Part shown: one piece after another, positions 9,070 to 18,707 of the stretch
Layout: each line of letters starts with the position of its first letter
How positions within the stretch are numbered: the stretch's first letter is position 1
Assembly: GCA_016710765.1 (NCBI GenBank)
Contig: JADJUJ010000004.1
Span: forward strand, 186,001-250,000
Direction of reading: 5' to 3'
Source of the DNA: Lewinellaceae bacterium
GTDB taxonomy: Bacteria > Bacteroidota > Bacteroidia > Chitinophagales > Saprospiraceae
Length of the DNA: 64,000 bases
Translations under genes and position numbers: made by a program
Notes under the pieces: generated by a model
Databases searched by the model: none
The model's input: the letters and a program-made list of their open reading frames with translations, nothing else
What the model was told of the DNA's origin: nothing

Positions 9070-10385
9070 TACTTATAAAACAACCATTTCCCAATTTCCT
9101 TAAACGTCACCTTTTTGCCGTACAGCAAGATCCCTACGCGATAGATGCGTCCGGCCAGCCAAACGAAAAAGAATGCAGCGGCTACCACCAATACCAGGGA
9201 AAGCGCTATTTGCCACCAGGGCGGACTGAATGCCATTCGGAAGGGCATCACGATTGGCGAAAACAAGGGGAATATGGAGGCGAACACCATGAGCCCCGAA
9301 TCCGGGTTTCGAACGCCGACAAAAGCGGTGATGTAAAATGCCAGGATGATAGGGATGGTGATCGGAAGCGTTAAGGCCTGCCCTTCGCCAAGGTCGTCGC
9401 CCATAGCCGAGCCAATGGCTGCAAACAAAGAGGCGTAGATGAAATAACCACCCAGGAAGAAAATGATGAAGGCGAAAATGATCATGGGCCAGTTTTGCTT
9501 GCTGATTTCCGCCAAAATATGGAAGCCTTCGGCCTGCACCATGTCGGGGTCAACCTGTGGTGTTCCACTCATGACGGGTTGCATCTGTGAGGGGTCAATG
9601 TTCACCAGCAAAGGCAACAGCATCCATACTGCACCACTTAGTACCACCCAGATGACTACCTGCGTCAGGCCCACTGCTCCTGCACCCAGGATTTTGCCCA
9701 GCATCAAATCAAAAGGTTTTACCGACGACATCATTACTTCCACGATGCGGTTTGTCTTTTCTTCCATGACGGAGCGCATCACCATTTGCCCGTACATCAG
9801 GACCATGAAGAACATGATAAAGGCCATTATTCCGCCAATGGCGAGGCCTATTCCTGCGGTGTATTTGCTTTCATCCTCCCCCTCCCCGGTAATTTTTTCC
9901 GGATCGATGGATACATCGGTGGCCAACATATCCATTTTACTGCGGTCGAGCCGGAGCGAATCAATTTTGAAATCGCGAATTTTACCAGCGATTCTGTTTT
10001 CGATATCGTTTCGCTTTTCAGGCGCCAGTTTTTTATCGGAATAATAATAGAGGGTAATATCTTCCTGTTGTAGTGATTTTAATGCGGGTACGCGTAAGAC
10101 GCCATCGTAGGAGCCTTCTGAAACCGCAGTCTTGAGTTGATCCAGGGTTTTGTCGCGGGTGATGGTGTAGCGCACACCGGAGTCATCGGGCAGCTGTTTC
10201 ACGATACCCGCCTCGTCCATGACGACCACACTCGTACTGCTCCCGCCTTCGTATTTAGAAAGTCCGACAATCACAAGCATGTAAATCAACATACCCAGTG
10301 GGGCCAGTAAGGTGCCAATGATAAAAGAGCGTTTACGGACCCTGGTAATATATTCGCGCCAAACAATGAGTTTTAATTTGGACAT
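9069..10385 (-). CDS. ABC transporter permease, NatB-like ABC-2 family
   Basis: This 438-residue membrane protein has one N-terminal membrane helix after MSKLKLIVWREYITRVRKRSF, a large extracytoplasmic domain (about 50-170), and five or six further helices (about 180-425), including the MVMRSVMEEKTNRIVEVMMSS motif typical of NatB/YhaP permeases. This ABC-2 family exports Na+ or other substrates; substrate here is unproven. It follows the ATPase gene by 39 bp on the same strand and forms the transport unit with it. Confidence 0.9.
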   Translation of the reverse strand: MSKLKLIVWREYITRVRKRSFIIGTLLAPLGMLIYMLVIVGLSKYEGGSSTSVVVMDEAGIVKQLPDDSGVRYTITRDKTLDQLKTAVSEGSYDGVLRVPALKSLQQEDITLYYYSDKKLAPEKRNDIENRIAGKIRDFKIDSLRLDRSKMDMLATDVSIDPEKITGEGEDESKYTAGIGLAIGGIMAFIMFFMVLMYGQMVMRSVMEEKTNRIVEVMMSSVKPFDLMLGKILGAGAVGLTQVVIWVVLSGAVWMLLPLLVNIDPSQMQPVMSGTPQVDPDMVQAEGFHILAEISKQNWPMIIFAFIIFFLGGYFIYASLFAAIGSAMGDDLGEGQALTLPITIPIILAFYITAFVGVRNPDSGLMVFASIFPLFSPIVMPFRMAFSPPWWQIALSLVLVVAAAFFFVWLAGRIYRVGILLYGKKVTFKEIGKWLFYK

Positions 10386-10424
10386 AGTATTTGCAGATTT
10401 GAAAGTTTAAAGTTGGCTGGGCAT

Positions 10425-11330
10425 TTACTTGCCCCCGGTTTCTTCCACCCGACGGATGAAAATCTCATTGAAAGTTGGTAGAATCTCTTTAAAGGAATGG
10501 ATCCGGATCTTTTTTTCCAGAAAATACCGCAACAAGTCGTTGCTATCGGAATTTTCCGCCACGCGTACGGTTACCGCATCCTTGTTTTGGCCGACCAGTT
10601 CAAAATGGGATTTAAAATCTTCGGGCAGATCGCCTTCATGATTGACTTCAAACAGGTTTTGCTTGTATTCATTTTTGATGCTGTTCACCTCTCCTACCAG
10701 TACGTTTTTCCCATGGTTGATGAGCACTATATGATCGCACATTTCCTCCACCTGCTCCATGCGGTGCGTGGAAAAAATGATGCTGATGCCCTGCGCATTC
10801 AGGTTGGCAATTTCATCCTTGATTAGTGCCGTATTGATGGGGTCGAGGCCGGTAAAGGGCTCGTCGAGAATCAACAGCATGGGCTTGTGCACCACGGTGG
10901 CGATGAACTGGATTTTCTGCTGCATCCCTTTGGACAACTCCTCTATTTTCTTGTTCCACCAGGATTTGATCTCAAATTTTTCCAGCCAGTGGTCGATTTC
11001 CTTTTTAGCCTGGGCTTCGCTTAAACCTTTAAGTCGTGCCAGGTATAAAAGGTGCTCGCCAACCTTCATTTTCTTGTAGAGGCCGCGCTCTTCCGGCATG
11101 TAACCGATTTGTTCCGGCGATTTGTCGTTGAGCCTGGTACCGTTGAGCAGAATCTGGCCTTCATCGGGTCCGGTGATGGTGGTAATCATCCTGATGAGGG
11201 AGGTTTTACCTGCGCCGTTGGGACCCAACAAACCAAAGACACTGCCTTTGGGGACGTCGAAACTTACGTGGTCGACCGCTGTATATTGATCGTAGCTTTT
11301 GACCACATTTTGAATGGATAAAATAGACAT
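10425..11330 (-). CDS. ABC transporter ATP-binding protein, NatA-like
   Basis: This 301-residue ATPase has all the ABC motifs: Walker A GPNGAGKTS (about 36-44), a Q-loop region with GYMPEERGLYKKM, signature LSKGMQQK (about 136), Walker B LLILDEPFTGLDP (about 155) and the switch His in STHRMEQ. The C-terminal 80 residues match the DUF4162 tail of NatA-type subunits. It is the first gene of a two-gene operon with the permease downstream. Confidence 0.93.
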   Translation of the reverse strand: MSILSIQNVVKSYDQYTAVDHVSFDVPKGSVFGLLGPNGAGKTSLIRMITTITGPDEGQILLNGTRLNDKSPEQIGYMPEERGLYKKMKVGEHLLYLARLKGLSEAQAKKEIDHWLEKFEIKSWWNKKIEELSKGMQQKIQFIATVVHKPMLLILDEPFTGLDPINTALIKDEIANLNAQGISIIFSTHRMEQVEEMCDHIVLINHGKNVLVGEVNSIKNEYKQNLFEVNHEGDLPEDFKSHFELVGQNKDAVTVRVAENSDSNDLLRYFLEKKIRIHSFKEILPTFNEIFIRRVEETGGK

Positions 11331-11376
11331 ACAGGACAGTTGATATCGTTTTAGTAATAATTAGGCCTAAAGTAGG

Positions 11377-11384
11377 TATGTTTG
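11377..11384 (+). promoter_or_regulatory. Candidate -7 box TATGTTTG for the aldehyde dehydrogenase gene
   Basis: TATGTTTG matches TAnnTTTG and lies 60 bp upstream of the dehydrogenase ATG, in the divergent gap with the ABC operon. No clear -33 TTG was found. Confidence 0.35.
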
Positions 11385-11444
11385 GGTCCTTAAAGTGATT
11401 GTTTTTCGGCGAAATGACGAAAATTTACGATAAAGCACTCCAGC

Positions 11445-12887
11445 ATGGTAAGCATACTCAATTTCATTAATGGCCGTTTTGAAAAACCGCTGAATGGCCA
11501 ATACCTCGACAATTATAACCCCGCAACCGGAGAGGTGTTCGGAACCATACCTGATTCGGGTCCGGAAGACATAGACATGGCCGTAAATGCCGCCAGCGCT
11601 GCTTTCCTGCTGTGGTCGGAAATGCCCTTGGAAGAAAGACATGATATTCTGATGGCCGTTTCTGATGGCATCATGGACAACCTGGAGCAACTTGCCGCTG
11701 CAGAGAGTCTTGATTCTGGCAAAACCATCACCACGGCCAGAACCGTAGATATCCCAAGGGCAGCGCTCAATTTCAAGTTTTTTGCCACTGCCTTGCTACA
11801 CTTCAGCGCGGAAAGCCACCACATGCCCGGCGCGCTGAGTTATACCCTGCGGCAACCGATTGGGGTAGTGGGCGGCATCTCACCCTGGAACCTGCCCTTG
11901 TATTTGTTTACCTGGAAAATTGCACCAGCATTGGCTGCTGGTAACTGTGTTGTAGCCAAGCCTTCTGAGGTTACGCCCTATACAGCCTTTTTGTTGTCGG
12001 AAATATGCATCAAAGCCGGAATGCCTCCTGGTGTGCTGAACATTGTACATGGACTTGGCCCCAGGGCCGGGGAGGCCATCGTCAGGCATCCTGGAGTAAA
12101 AGCCATTTCTTTCACGGGGAGTACCCGTGCTGGCGCTGAAATTGCCCGAATTGCCGCACCGATGTTCAAAAAACTGTCGCTCGAACTGGGTGGAAAAAAT
12201 CCTAATATCATTTTTGCCGACTGCGACTATGAGCGCATGCTCGACACCACCCTCCGCTCTTCTTTCAGCAATCAGGGGCAAATATGCCTTTGCGGATCCC
12301 GAATTTATGTGGAGCGGCCTTTGTATGAAAAATTTAAGAACGATTTTGTGGCTGCCGTCCGGCAATTTAAAACCGGAGACCCCTCCGACCCCAACAGCCG
12401 TATGGGGGCTGTAGTGAGTAAACTCCATTTTGACAAGGTGCTTTCCTATATCGCACTTGCCAGGGAAGAGGGCGGCACGGTACTTTGCGGCGGCCAGGCC
12501 CTGGAAATGCCCGGGGCACTGAAGTGTGGCTGGTATATTGCACCAACCGTCATTGAGGGACTCCCCAACCAATGCCGCACCAACCAGGAGGAAATTTTTG
12601 GCCCGGTTGTTACCATCCAGCCTTTTGATACCGACGAAGAAGCCCTCTCCCTGGCCAACGATTCTGTTTATGGCCTGAGCGCTACCCTTTGGACCAATAA
12701 TTTGCAGCGCACGAACCATTTTTCACGGCAGCTCCAGGCGGGAATAGTATGGGTAAATACCTGGCTTCTGCGCGATCTGCGCACGCCTTTTGGCGGCGTG
12801 AAGCAATCGGGTGTTGGCCGGGAAGGTGGCTGGGATGCCTTGCGCTTCTTTACAGAAACCAAAAATGTGACGATTGGGAATTACTGA
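11445..12887 (+). CDS. Aldehyde dehydrogenase, 2-aminomuconate/2-hydroxymuconate semialdehyde type (ALDH8-like)
   Basis: This 480-residue NAD(P)-dependent dehydrogenase is full length. Visible motifs are the Rossmann region FTGSTRAGAEIA (about 223-234), the catalytic Glu in LELGGKNPN (about 250) and the catalytic Cys in NQGQICLCGSR (about 284). FGPVVTIQPF and PFGGVKQSGVGREGG are at the C-terminus. The overall pattern (NFINGRFEKP start, LGPRAGEAIVRHPGVKAISFTGS) fits the ALDH8/aminomuconate-semialdehyde group. In the kynurenine route this acts after 3-hydroxyanthranilate dioxygenase, which is present at 46771, with tryptophan dioxygenase at 40380. Substrate is inferred from family and company, not proven. 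Confidence 0.85.
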   Translation: MVSILNFINGRFEKPLNGQYLDNYNPATGEVFGTIPDSGPEDIDMAVNAASAAFLLWSEMPLEERHDILMAVSDGIMDNLEQLAAAESLDSGKTITTARTVDIPRAALNFKFFATALLHFSAESHHMPGALSYTLRQPIGVVGGISPWNLPLYLFTWKIAPALAAGNCVVAKPSEVTPYTAFLLSEICIKAGMPPGVLNIVHGLGPRAGEAIVRHPGVKAISFTGSTRAGAEIARIAAPMFKKLSLELGGKNPNIIFADCDYERMLDTTLRSSFSNQGQICLCGSRIYVERPLYEKFKNDFVAAVRQFKTGDPSDPNSRMGAVVSKLHFDKVLSYIALAREEGGTVLCGGQALEMPGALKCGWYIAPTVIEGLPNQCRTNQEEIFGPVVTIQPFDTDEEALSLANDSVYGLSATLWTNNLQRTNHFSRQLQAGIVWVNTWLLRDLRTPFGGVKQSGVGREGGWDALRFFTETKNVTIGNY

Positions 12888-13106
12888 ACAGCCGGAAACC
12901 ATTTCCAACAGCTGTTTTCCTTTCTGCCAGTGCCTTTGCCAAAAGGGCTGTAAGCCCTAGGGGCGTTGCTGACTTTTTGACGGGCCGGCTTATTTGTTTT
13001 GCGCCAGATTGGCACCCTTCTTGTTCTGGCACAATTCCTGCTTTTTTCGCCTACCCCTTGTTTCTGGCGCGATACTGATCGCGTTTCACTTCACAATCGT
13101 TCCGTC

Positions 13107-14128
13107 ATGTTTCAATTTCTCGCTTCCGAGGGAAGCACACCCGCCTCCAACCAGGCGATTGAGCGGAGTTCCGACCCCGAATTGCTCGACGCCTATTCAC
13201 AGACGGTTTCCGGCGTTGCCAGGACGGTCAGTAAAGCCGTTGCGCACTTAAAAATAGAAAAAGCCCCTACTGGAAAAAGCCGTCGGCCCATGCCACCCGG
13301 ACAAAATGCTGGTACGGGCAGTGGGTTCCTCATTAGCACCGATGGGTATCTGGTAACCAACAGCCATGTTATCAGCGATGCACAAAAAATAGAGGTTTCG
13401 CTTCCCGATGGCCGGTCGTTTCAGGCCGATATCGTGGGCGATGACCCATCCACCGATCTTGCCGTCATCAAAATCAGCGGCGACAATTTCGCGACCATCG
13501 GTTTTGGCGCCAGCGAAAACCTGCAGGTTGGTCAGATTGCCATCGCGATTGGCAACCCTTACGGTTTTCAGTATTCGGTTACCGCAGGCGTGGTCAGCGC
13601 TCTTGGGCGGACTTTGCGGAGCCAGAGTGGCCGATTGATCGACGACGTCATCCAAACCGATGCAGCCCTGAATCCCGGCATTCCGGTGGGCCCCTCGTCG
13701 ACTCCCGGGGCAATGTCATTGGAGTGAACACCGCTGTTATTCTCCCGGCACAAGGTTTGTGCTTTGCTGTAGCCTCCAGCCTTGCTCAGTTTGTGGTGGG
13801 AAAACTCATCCTGGAAGGCCGCGTTCGCCGGGGTTACATCGGGATCGGTGCACAGGCAGTGCCATTGCCACCCAAGTGGATCAACTCCCTGGAATTAAAA
13901 TCCAAAGGCGGCATACAGATTCAGAGCGTAGAACCCAACGGCCCAGCCGCCCAGGCGGGCTTGCTGCCCGGCGATGTCATGGTGCAACTGGAAGGCCGGC
14001 CAGTGGACTCCATCGATACCCTTCACAAGTTCCTGGATGAATCTACCATCGGGCGAGCACTCAGCGTATGGGTGCTGCGGGATGGCGGCCTGCGCCAACT
14101 AACGGTGTCACCGGGTGAGCTGAAATAA
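13107..14128 (+). CDS. HtrA/DegQ-like S1C serine protease with PDZ domain, reading frame broken at the active site
   Basis: The first segment (ATG 13107; a longer frame opens at 12999) holds the trypsin-like domain with GTGSGFLISTDGYLVTNSHV (His), DPSTDLAVIKI (Asp) and IGNPYGFQYSVTAGVVSALGR. The second segment carries the end of the protease domain and a PDZ domain (GGIQIQSVEPNGPAAQAGLLPGD). At 13680/13681 the text GGCATTCCGGTGGG lacks one A compared with the expected GGC AAT TCC GGT GGG (GNSGGP). One base restores the catalytic Ser and an uninterrupted protein of about 340 residues. There is no signal peptide from 13107, so a cytoplasmic form is possible. The intact protein would be normal in length. 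Confidence 0.85.
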
Positions 14129-14156
14129 GTTATTGCCGAACGCATTTTTTACTATG

Positions 14157-14196
14157 CCAACAGTTCATCGGTCAATTGCTACCGGTGAACTGTTGG
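14157..14196 (+). terminator. Strong stem-loop after the HtrA-like gene
   Basis: A 16-bp stem CCAACAGTTCATCGGT / ACCGGTGAACTGTTGG (15 of 16 paired) with an 8-nt loop is followed by TTTA. It probably terminates the protease transcript. Confidence 0.6.
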
Positions 14197-14243
14197 TTTA
14201 TGCCATTGGGCCAATTCCATGAAAAATTGAGTGAATCAGCCTT

Positions 14244-14251
14244 TATCTTTG
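14244..14251 (+). promoter_or_regulatory. Candidate -7 box TATCTTTG for the SDR gene
   Basis: TATCTTTG fits TAnnTTTG, 27 bp upstream of the ATG at 14278. The -33 element is not convincing. Confidence 0.4.
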
Positions 14252-14277
14252 AAACATCGAACCAACACTGATTGACT

Positions 14278-15204
14278 ATGCACACCATTCTTGGAATAAA
14301 CGGAACCGTGGGACCATATCTTGCCGAAGCACTGCACGAAAAAAAAGTCCCTGTCCGCGGTATTAGCCGCAGGCCATTTGAAGGACCAAACTGGGACCAC
14401 GTACAAGCCGACCTGCTCAATCTTCCAGAGCTGATTGCCGCCACCGATGGCTCTACCGTAATCTACCTGCTGATTGGCCTGGAATACAACATTAAAGTCT
14501 GGGAACGCGATTGGCCCATCGTCATGCAAAATACCATAGAAGCTTGCCTGGCCCACAATGCCAAGTTGGTATTCATGGACAATGTTTATGCCTACGGACT
14601 GGTAAAAGGCGTAATGACCGAGGAAACGCCTTATCACCCCAACAGTAAAAAAGGCGCCGTACGCAAGGCCATCCTTCAACAGATTACCGATGCAGAAAAG
14701 AAAAGTGGCTTGCGCGCCTGTATTGGAAGGGCCCCAGATTTTTACGGCCCCAGGGCGGACAAAAGTGCCATCGCAATGACCGTTGTGGAACGCCACCTTG
14801 CTGGTAAGAAAGCACAGTGGATTGGAAATCCTAAAGCACAGCATACTTTTGGTTATTCTGTTGATTTGGGAAAAAGCCTGGCCTTTTTAGGGACCGATGA
14901 TCGCGCGGATGGCCAGGTATGGCACCTGCCATCATCCTCCGAAACCTGGACCGGTGAAGACTGGATAGCAAAGAGCGCGGCCCTCACGGGTGCACCATCA
15001 GGGTACACGCGTGTTGGCAGCTTTATGCTCAAAGCCTTGGGGCTGTTCGTGTCCATGATGCGGGAGGTGGAGGAAATGAACTACCAATTTGAACACGATT
15101 ATGTTTTTTCAAGCCAAAAATTTGAAAAGACATTTGGCTATAAGCCAACCCCTTACTATGAAGGGTTAAAACAAATGGTAGCCTTTTTTAGGGATAAAAA
15201 GTAA
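14278..15204 (+). CDS. NAD-dependent epimerase/dehydratase-like SDR protein
   Basis: From the ATG at 14278 the protein has 308 residues. It belongs to the extended/atypical SDR group: an N-terminal nucleotide-binding region beginning HTILGINGTVGPYLAEAL (a degenerate GxxGxxG), then DNVYAYG in place of the YxxxK active site, followed by RAPDFYGPRADKS. The usual catalytic Lys context is not obvious, so it may bind NAD(P) without classical SDR chemistry. It is 4 bp upstream of a DinB-like gene and probably co-transcribed with it. Confidence 0.85.
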   Translation: MHTILGINGTVGPYLAEALHEKKVPVRGISRRPFEGPNWDHVQADLLNLPELIAATDGSTVIYLLIGLEYNIKVWERDWPIVMQNTIEACLAHNAKLVFMDNVYAYGLVKGVMTEETPYHPNSKKGAVRKAILQQITDAEKKSGLRACIGRAPDFYGPRADKSAIAMTVVERHLAGKKAQWIGNPKAQHTFGYSVDLGKSLAFLGTDDRADGQVWHLPSSSETWTGEDWIAKSAALTGAPSGYTRVGSFMLKALGLFVSMMREVEEMNYQFEHDYVFSSQKFEKTFGYKPTPYYEGLKQMVAFFRDKK

Positions 15205-15207
15205 GCC

Positions 15208-15726
15208 ATGGCAGTTGATATCATCGCCACAATTAGAAAGCGGTTCCAATACTACAAATTACTAGGCGATAAAGCCCTGACACAGATTGACAGTACCCAA
15301 ATGCATTGGCAACCACTGCCAGAAAGCAACAGTGTTGCGGTAATTGTCCGACACATGGCTGGAAACATGCGCAGCCGCTTCACCGATTTTTTGAGCAGCG
15401 ATGGCGAAAAGCCATGGCGGCACCGCGATACTGAGTTTGAAGATCAGGCCGCAAGTAAAAATGAGTTGTTGCAGGATTGGGAAATGGGTTGGAACTGCCT
15501 TTTTCAGGCCCTGAATACCCTTGACAATGATATGCTTGAGCAACAGGTGCTCATTCGAAGCGAGCCGCATACCGTTTTGGACGCACTGCTGCGACAACTT
15601 GCGCATTATTCCTATCATGTCGGACAGTTGGTATACGTTTGCAAGGGAATTGCCGGTGAAAAATGGCAAACCTTGTCTATTCCCAAGGGTGGTTCGGATG
15701 CCTTCAATCAAAAAACCTTTCGCTGA
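15208..15726 (+). CDS. DUF1572 / DinB-superfamily protein
   Basis: This 172-residue four-helix-bundle protein has the DUF1572 signature: SNSVAVIVRHMAGN with His49, and LAHYSYHVGQLVY near residue 135, giving three candidate metal-binding histidines as in DinB/YfiT proteins. A thiol-dependent S-transferase or hydrolase role is known for some DinB relatives, but not for this branch. It sits 4 bp after the SDR gene. Confidence 0.88.
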   Translation: MAVDIIATIRKRFQYYKLLGDKALTQIDSTQMHWQPLPESNSVAVIVRHMAGNMRSRFTDFLSSDGEKPWRHRDTEFEDQAASKNELLQDWEMGWNCLFQALNTLDNDMLEQQVLIRSEPHTVLDALLRQLAHYSYHVGQLVYVCKGIAGEKWQTLSIPKGGSDAFNQKTFR

Positions 15727-15732
15727 GCGCGG

Positions 15733-16404
15733 TCACTGCTGTACCAGACGAATCAGCATATGAAGGTCCTGCAAAGGCCGGTCGTTGATGTCGCGGGGCA
15801 ATCCACCAATTTTATCGATCACCTCCAGCCCCGACACCACTTCGCCAAAAATGGTATACTCGCCCTCCAACTTTGGCGCTCCGCCTTTTTCAAGGTAGGC
15901 TTTGCGCAACTCCGGACTAAAATTTAAACCACTTACGCGTGCTACTTCATCCAGAGCAGCCTCCGTTTGCGCACTTCCCTGTACTATAAAAAATTGTGTC
16001 CCATCCGACGCCTTTTCCGGGTTGAGGCTATTCCCCTGTCGTGCGGCACCTATAGCGCCCCGCAGCGCGGGAGCGCCGATTTCTGCAGGAATGGTGAAGG
16101 CTGGCGGGTTAAGTCCCAATGTAGCGCTTGAGGTCGCATTCCGGGATGCTGGGTCTCCGCCCTGAATAATAAAATCCCGAACCACCTGATGAAACAACAG
16201 GCTGTCGTAAAAACCCATTTCCACCAATCGAATAAAATTATCGCGGTGTTGGGGTGTGGCGCCGTAAAGCTTGATCTTGATGTCTCCCAAACGGGTGTAA
16301 ATCATGGCATACCGATCACCCGAACGATGGCAGCCTCCCAGGAAAACCATGGAAAGCAACAACAGGCCTATCCAAAAGCCGTAGTTAGGGTTCCTGTACG
16401 TCAT
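15733..16404 (-). CDS. Peptidylprolyl isomerase, cyclophilin type, lipoprotein
   Basis: From the ATG at 16404 the protein has 223 residues and begins with a lipoprotein signal (GLLLLSMVFLGGC, lipidation Cys about 24). The cyclophilin domain shows YDSLLFHQVVRDFIIQGGDP, DGTQFFIVQGSA and GEVVSGLEVIDKIGG. The family catalyses cis-trans isomerisation of prolyl bonds and probably helps fold periplasmic or surface proteins. The start overlaps the upstream small gene by 20 bp, so translation is likely coupled. A longer in-frame start at 16440 would place residues before the signal peptide and is less likely. Confidence 0.92.
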   Translation of the reverse strand: MTYRNPNYGFWIGLLLLSMVFLGGCHRSGDRYAMIYTRLGDIKIKLYGATPQHRDNFIRLVEMGFYDSLLFHQVVRDFIIQGGDPASRNATSSATLGLNPPAFTIPAEIGAPALRGAIGAARQGNSLNPEKASDGTQFFIVQGSAQTEAALDEVARVSGLNFSPELRKAYLEKGGAPKLEGEYTIFGEVVSGLEVIDKIGGLPRDINDRPLQDLHMLIRLVQQ

Positions 16405-16753
16405 TTTCTGCTTCCAACTCTTTGAAATACCGAATCGCAAACGTTTTGAGCAGTTGTTCCTGCCCTTCGGTACTGATGTTCACCAACTCGCGCACCTGAC
16501 GGTAGTGGGGCCAGCCGTCGGCATCCCGGCCCAAAAACTCGAAATACTCTTCGTACGACAACAATCGGCACACCGCAATGTGCATCAAATCCTGTTTTTC
16601 TTCCTTGGTAAAGCCCTTTTTCCAACGGCCCAGTTCCTGAATTCCAATCAGGAGCAACACCATGTTCAGGTCGGGCAAGGCCTCCTTTTTCATGGCATCT
16701 TTAACCCAATGCTGCACCCGCAGCCATTCGAAATCCAGTTCCCAGTCTTCCAT
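16385..16753 (-). CDS. Conserved small protein of unknown function
   Basis: This acidic, mostly helical protein has 122 residues (MEDWELDFEWLRVQHWVKDAMKKE ...). It has no signal peptide or membrane segment and I recognise no domain. It runs directly into the cyclophilin gene with a 20-bp overlap, which argues that it is real and co-expressed. Confidence 0.75.
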   Translation of the reverse strand: MEDWELDFEWLRVQHWVKDAMKKEALPDLNMVLLLIGIQELGRWKKGFTKEEKQDLMHIAVCRLLSYEEYFEFLGRDADGWPHYRQVRELVNISTEGQEQLLKTFAIRYFKELEAENDVQEP

Positions 16754-16929
16754 GGCACAAAAATAGATAAATATGCAATAGAACAGGATTTTGTTACCGA
16801 CAGGACTACCTGAATTTTAACCAAGGCATTGTTTTTAAAAAACACCTTAAAAAGGGGTTGTTTTTTATCAAAACATAAGCCAACATTAGCCATTTCCCAT
16901 TTAGCCGAACCCAAAACCAGAAAAGGAAA

Positions 16930-16937
16930 TATTTTTG
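16930..16937 (+). promoter_or_regulatory. Candidate -7 box TATTTTTG for the T9SS cargo gene
   Basis: TATTTTTG fits TAnnTTTG, 25 bp before the ATG at 16962. Confidence 0.4.
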
Positions 16938-16961
16938 TTTGACATCAAGCAAGAAAACCCA

Positions 16962-18707
16962 ATGAAAAACTATTTCCTTCAGGCTATTTTCCTGTGCCTG
17001 TTCAGCCCTTCGCTTTTCGGCCAGTATGTTCCCAACCAATATTTTGCAGCATTGCAGCAGTTGCCCTGCCCTTTTGATACCACCCAAACCGTCGATTGGC
17101 CCGTTAACTGGATGGTGTACCAAACCACCGATGGCAACTGGGACGGCCCTGTTGACTCCACCCGATGCCTGAGCACCTCCCTCGGGCAATGGGGGTACGG
17201 AGCCCGGCTTGATTTATCTACCATCAACCCTGCCATGCCAGTGTTCTTCAAGGCAAACCTAAATGCACCCGGCTTGGAAACCAACTTTTTGCCCAATACC
17301 GTTTGCAACATACAGGTTTCCTTTCAGCTGGAGCCCAACTGCCAAGGCTTTGAAACTGGGAATACTTGTGCACAGGATTTGTGCAGTGGAGCCTTAGCCG
17401 GGATTGCTATTCCGGATGAGTTGGGTGTTCAGGGAGCGGCGATCCGACTAAACACCTCAACGCCAGAATTTGAATTTCCAAGCCCTAACTCCTGCAACCT
17501 CGAAGCCAATGCTTGTTTCCCAACCGAATATTTTGAGGAACAAACACTGCAGTTTTTTGTATTAAAATTCTCCTGGGACCCCTTAATCGGTTCCTTGGAC
17601 GGAAGAACTTTACAAGTGAACGTTGCCGGAATTGACCAACTAATTCCGGATTGGGTAGGACACATCGCCGACGTACCGGCCAGTGCCGCACAACTGGTAG
17701 GGGACCATTACGAAGTGCCGGCCTATGCAGCAGCCCAAAACAATTCCTTTAATGGAAATTATCTCATGGAATATACAGCGCTCACATACCCCGGTGCCGC
17801 CAACCCTTCCTATGTTGAAGCCTATCCAGTCCCCAATACCACAGACCAACAGACTATTAATTTGATCGTAGACCCTTGGGAAACACTAGAAATCCAGCCT
17901 TTTACCCACTTGCGCGGGGCACTGGTTGCAGGAAGTGATTCCATCCGGCATATTGCAAACTTGGTGAATATGGGAGGAGATATCTGTATGAACTATATCG
18001 ATGTTATTTTTAGTGGGGGTAACGAATACCGTCACGGCGGCGGGCAACTGGACTTAAACAACAGTTTTTCCTGTATGCAGTTTCGCCAAGGTAGTGCGCT
18101 GCGGGTCATGGAAGACGCTACGTTGCATTATGGGAATGACGGCACAGGTATGCTGGCACTGTGCGCCAACAGTACCATCCACCTGGAGAGAAATGCTACC
18201 CTGGTGGTCGATGGCGTCCTGAACATTGCAGAATGCGACAATGCTTTGCCCCAACAACATTTATACATGAACCTCCCACAGGGTGCTCAACTGATATTTA
18301 CGGATAAAGCCAGGTTAACCAATCGCTTTAGCCAGGAACAGCAAATGCTGTTGTTCGTCCGCATGCTGGGAGGAGTAATTGACTATACCGCCTCGGCGCC
18401 TGAAGATCGTGCGCTCATTCGGCGCTTGTATCCAAGCCCGGCGCCTGAATTTTCCGACAACCTAAAAACGGGTCCAAACCCTTGCGGCAGCAGCATGCAG
18501 CTAGCATTTCTGAGTGTCGGCAATGAAACACTAGAGCTCCGCTGGCTGGATACCAACGGCAGAATAGTTCAGGAAGAACAATACCATACTGAAAAAGGGC
18601 CCAATCAATGGGAAGTAAGTACACCGGAAAAGGCTGGATGTTATTTTCTGAACATCCGCTCCGGTAAAGCGCAATGCATGCGCAAAATTATCAAAATGCG
18701 ACCTTAG
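16962..18707 (+). CDS. Secreted protein with T9SS type A sorting domain
   Basis: From the ATG at 16962 the protein has 581 residues, with signal peptide MKNYFLQAIFLCLFSPSLFG. The body is beta-rich with many Asn/Thr and Cys (for example GFETGNTCAQDLCSG) and a right-handed-repeat-like stretch around 370-450 (RQGSALRVMEDATLHYGN). The last 80 residues form a T9SS type A sorting domain (NPCGSSMQLAFLS ... GCYFLNIRSGKAQCMRKIIK). It is probably exported and attached to the cell surface. No enzymatic motif was found. Its stop codon coincides with the start of a long palindromic element. Confidence 0.87.
   Translation: MKNYFLQAIFLCLFSPSLFGQYVPNQYFAALQQLPCPFDTTQTVDWPVNWMVYQTTDGNWDGPVDSTRCLSTSLGQWGYGARLDLSTINPAMPVFFKANLNAPGLETNFLPNTVCNIQVSFQLEPNCQGFETGNTCAQDLCSGALAGIAIPDELGVQGAAIRLNTSTPEFEFPSPNSCNLEANACFPTEYFEEQTLQFFVLKFSWDPLIGSLDGRTLQVNVAGIDQLIPDWVGHIADVPASAAQLVGDHYEVPAYAAAQNNSFNGNYLMEYTALTYPGAANPSYVEAYPVPNTTDQQTINLIVDPWETLEIQPFTHLRGALVAGSDSIRHIANLVNMGGDICMNYIDVIFSGGNEYRHGGGQLDLNNSFSCMQFRQGSALRVMEDATLHYGNDGTGMLALCANSTIHLERNATLVVDGVLNIAECDNALPQQHLYMNLPQGAQLIFTDKARLTNRFSQEQQMLLFVRMLGGVIDYTASAPEDRALIRRLYPSPAPEFSDNLKTGPNPCGSSMQLAFLSVGNETLELRWLDTNGRIVQEEQYHTEKGPNQWEVSTPEKAGCYFLNIRSGKAQCMRKIIKMRP

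Noticed and set aside
11880..12719. 279-residue minus-strand frame inside the aldehyde dehydrogenase
   Set aside because: The plus-strand gene has complete catalytic motifs; the other frame is a GC-rich shadow.
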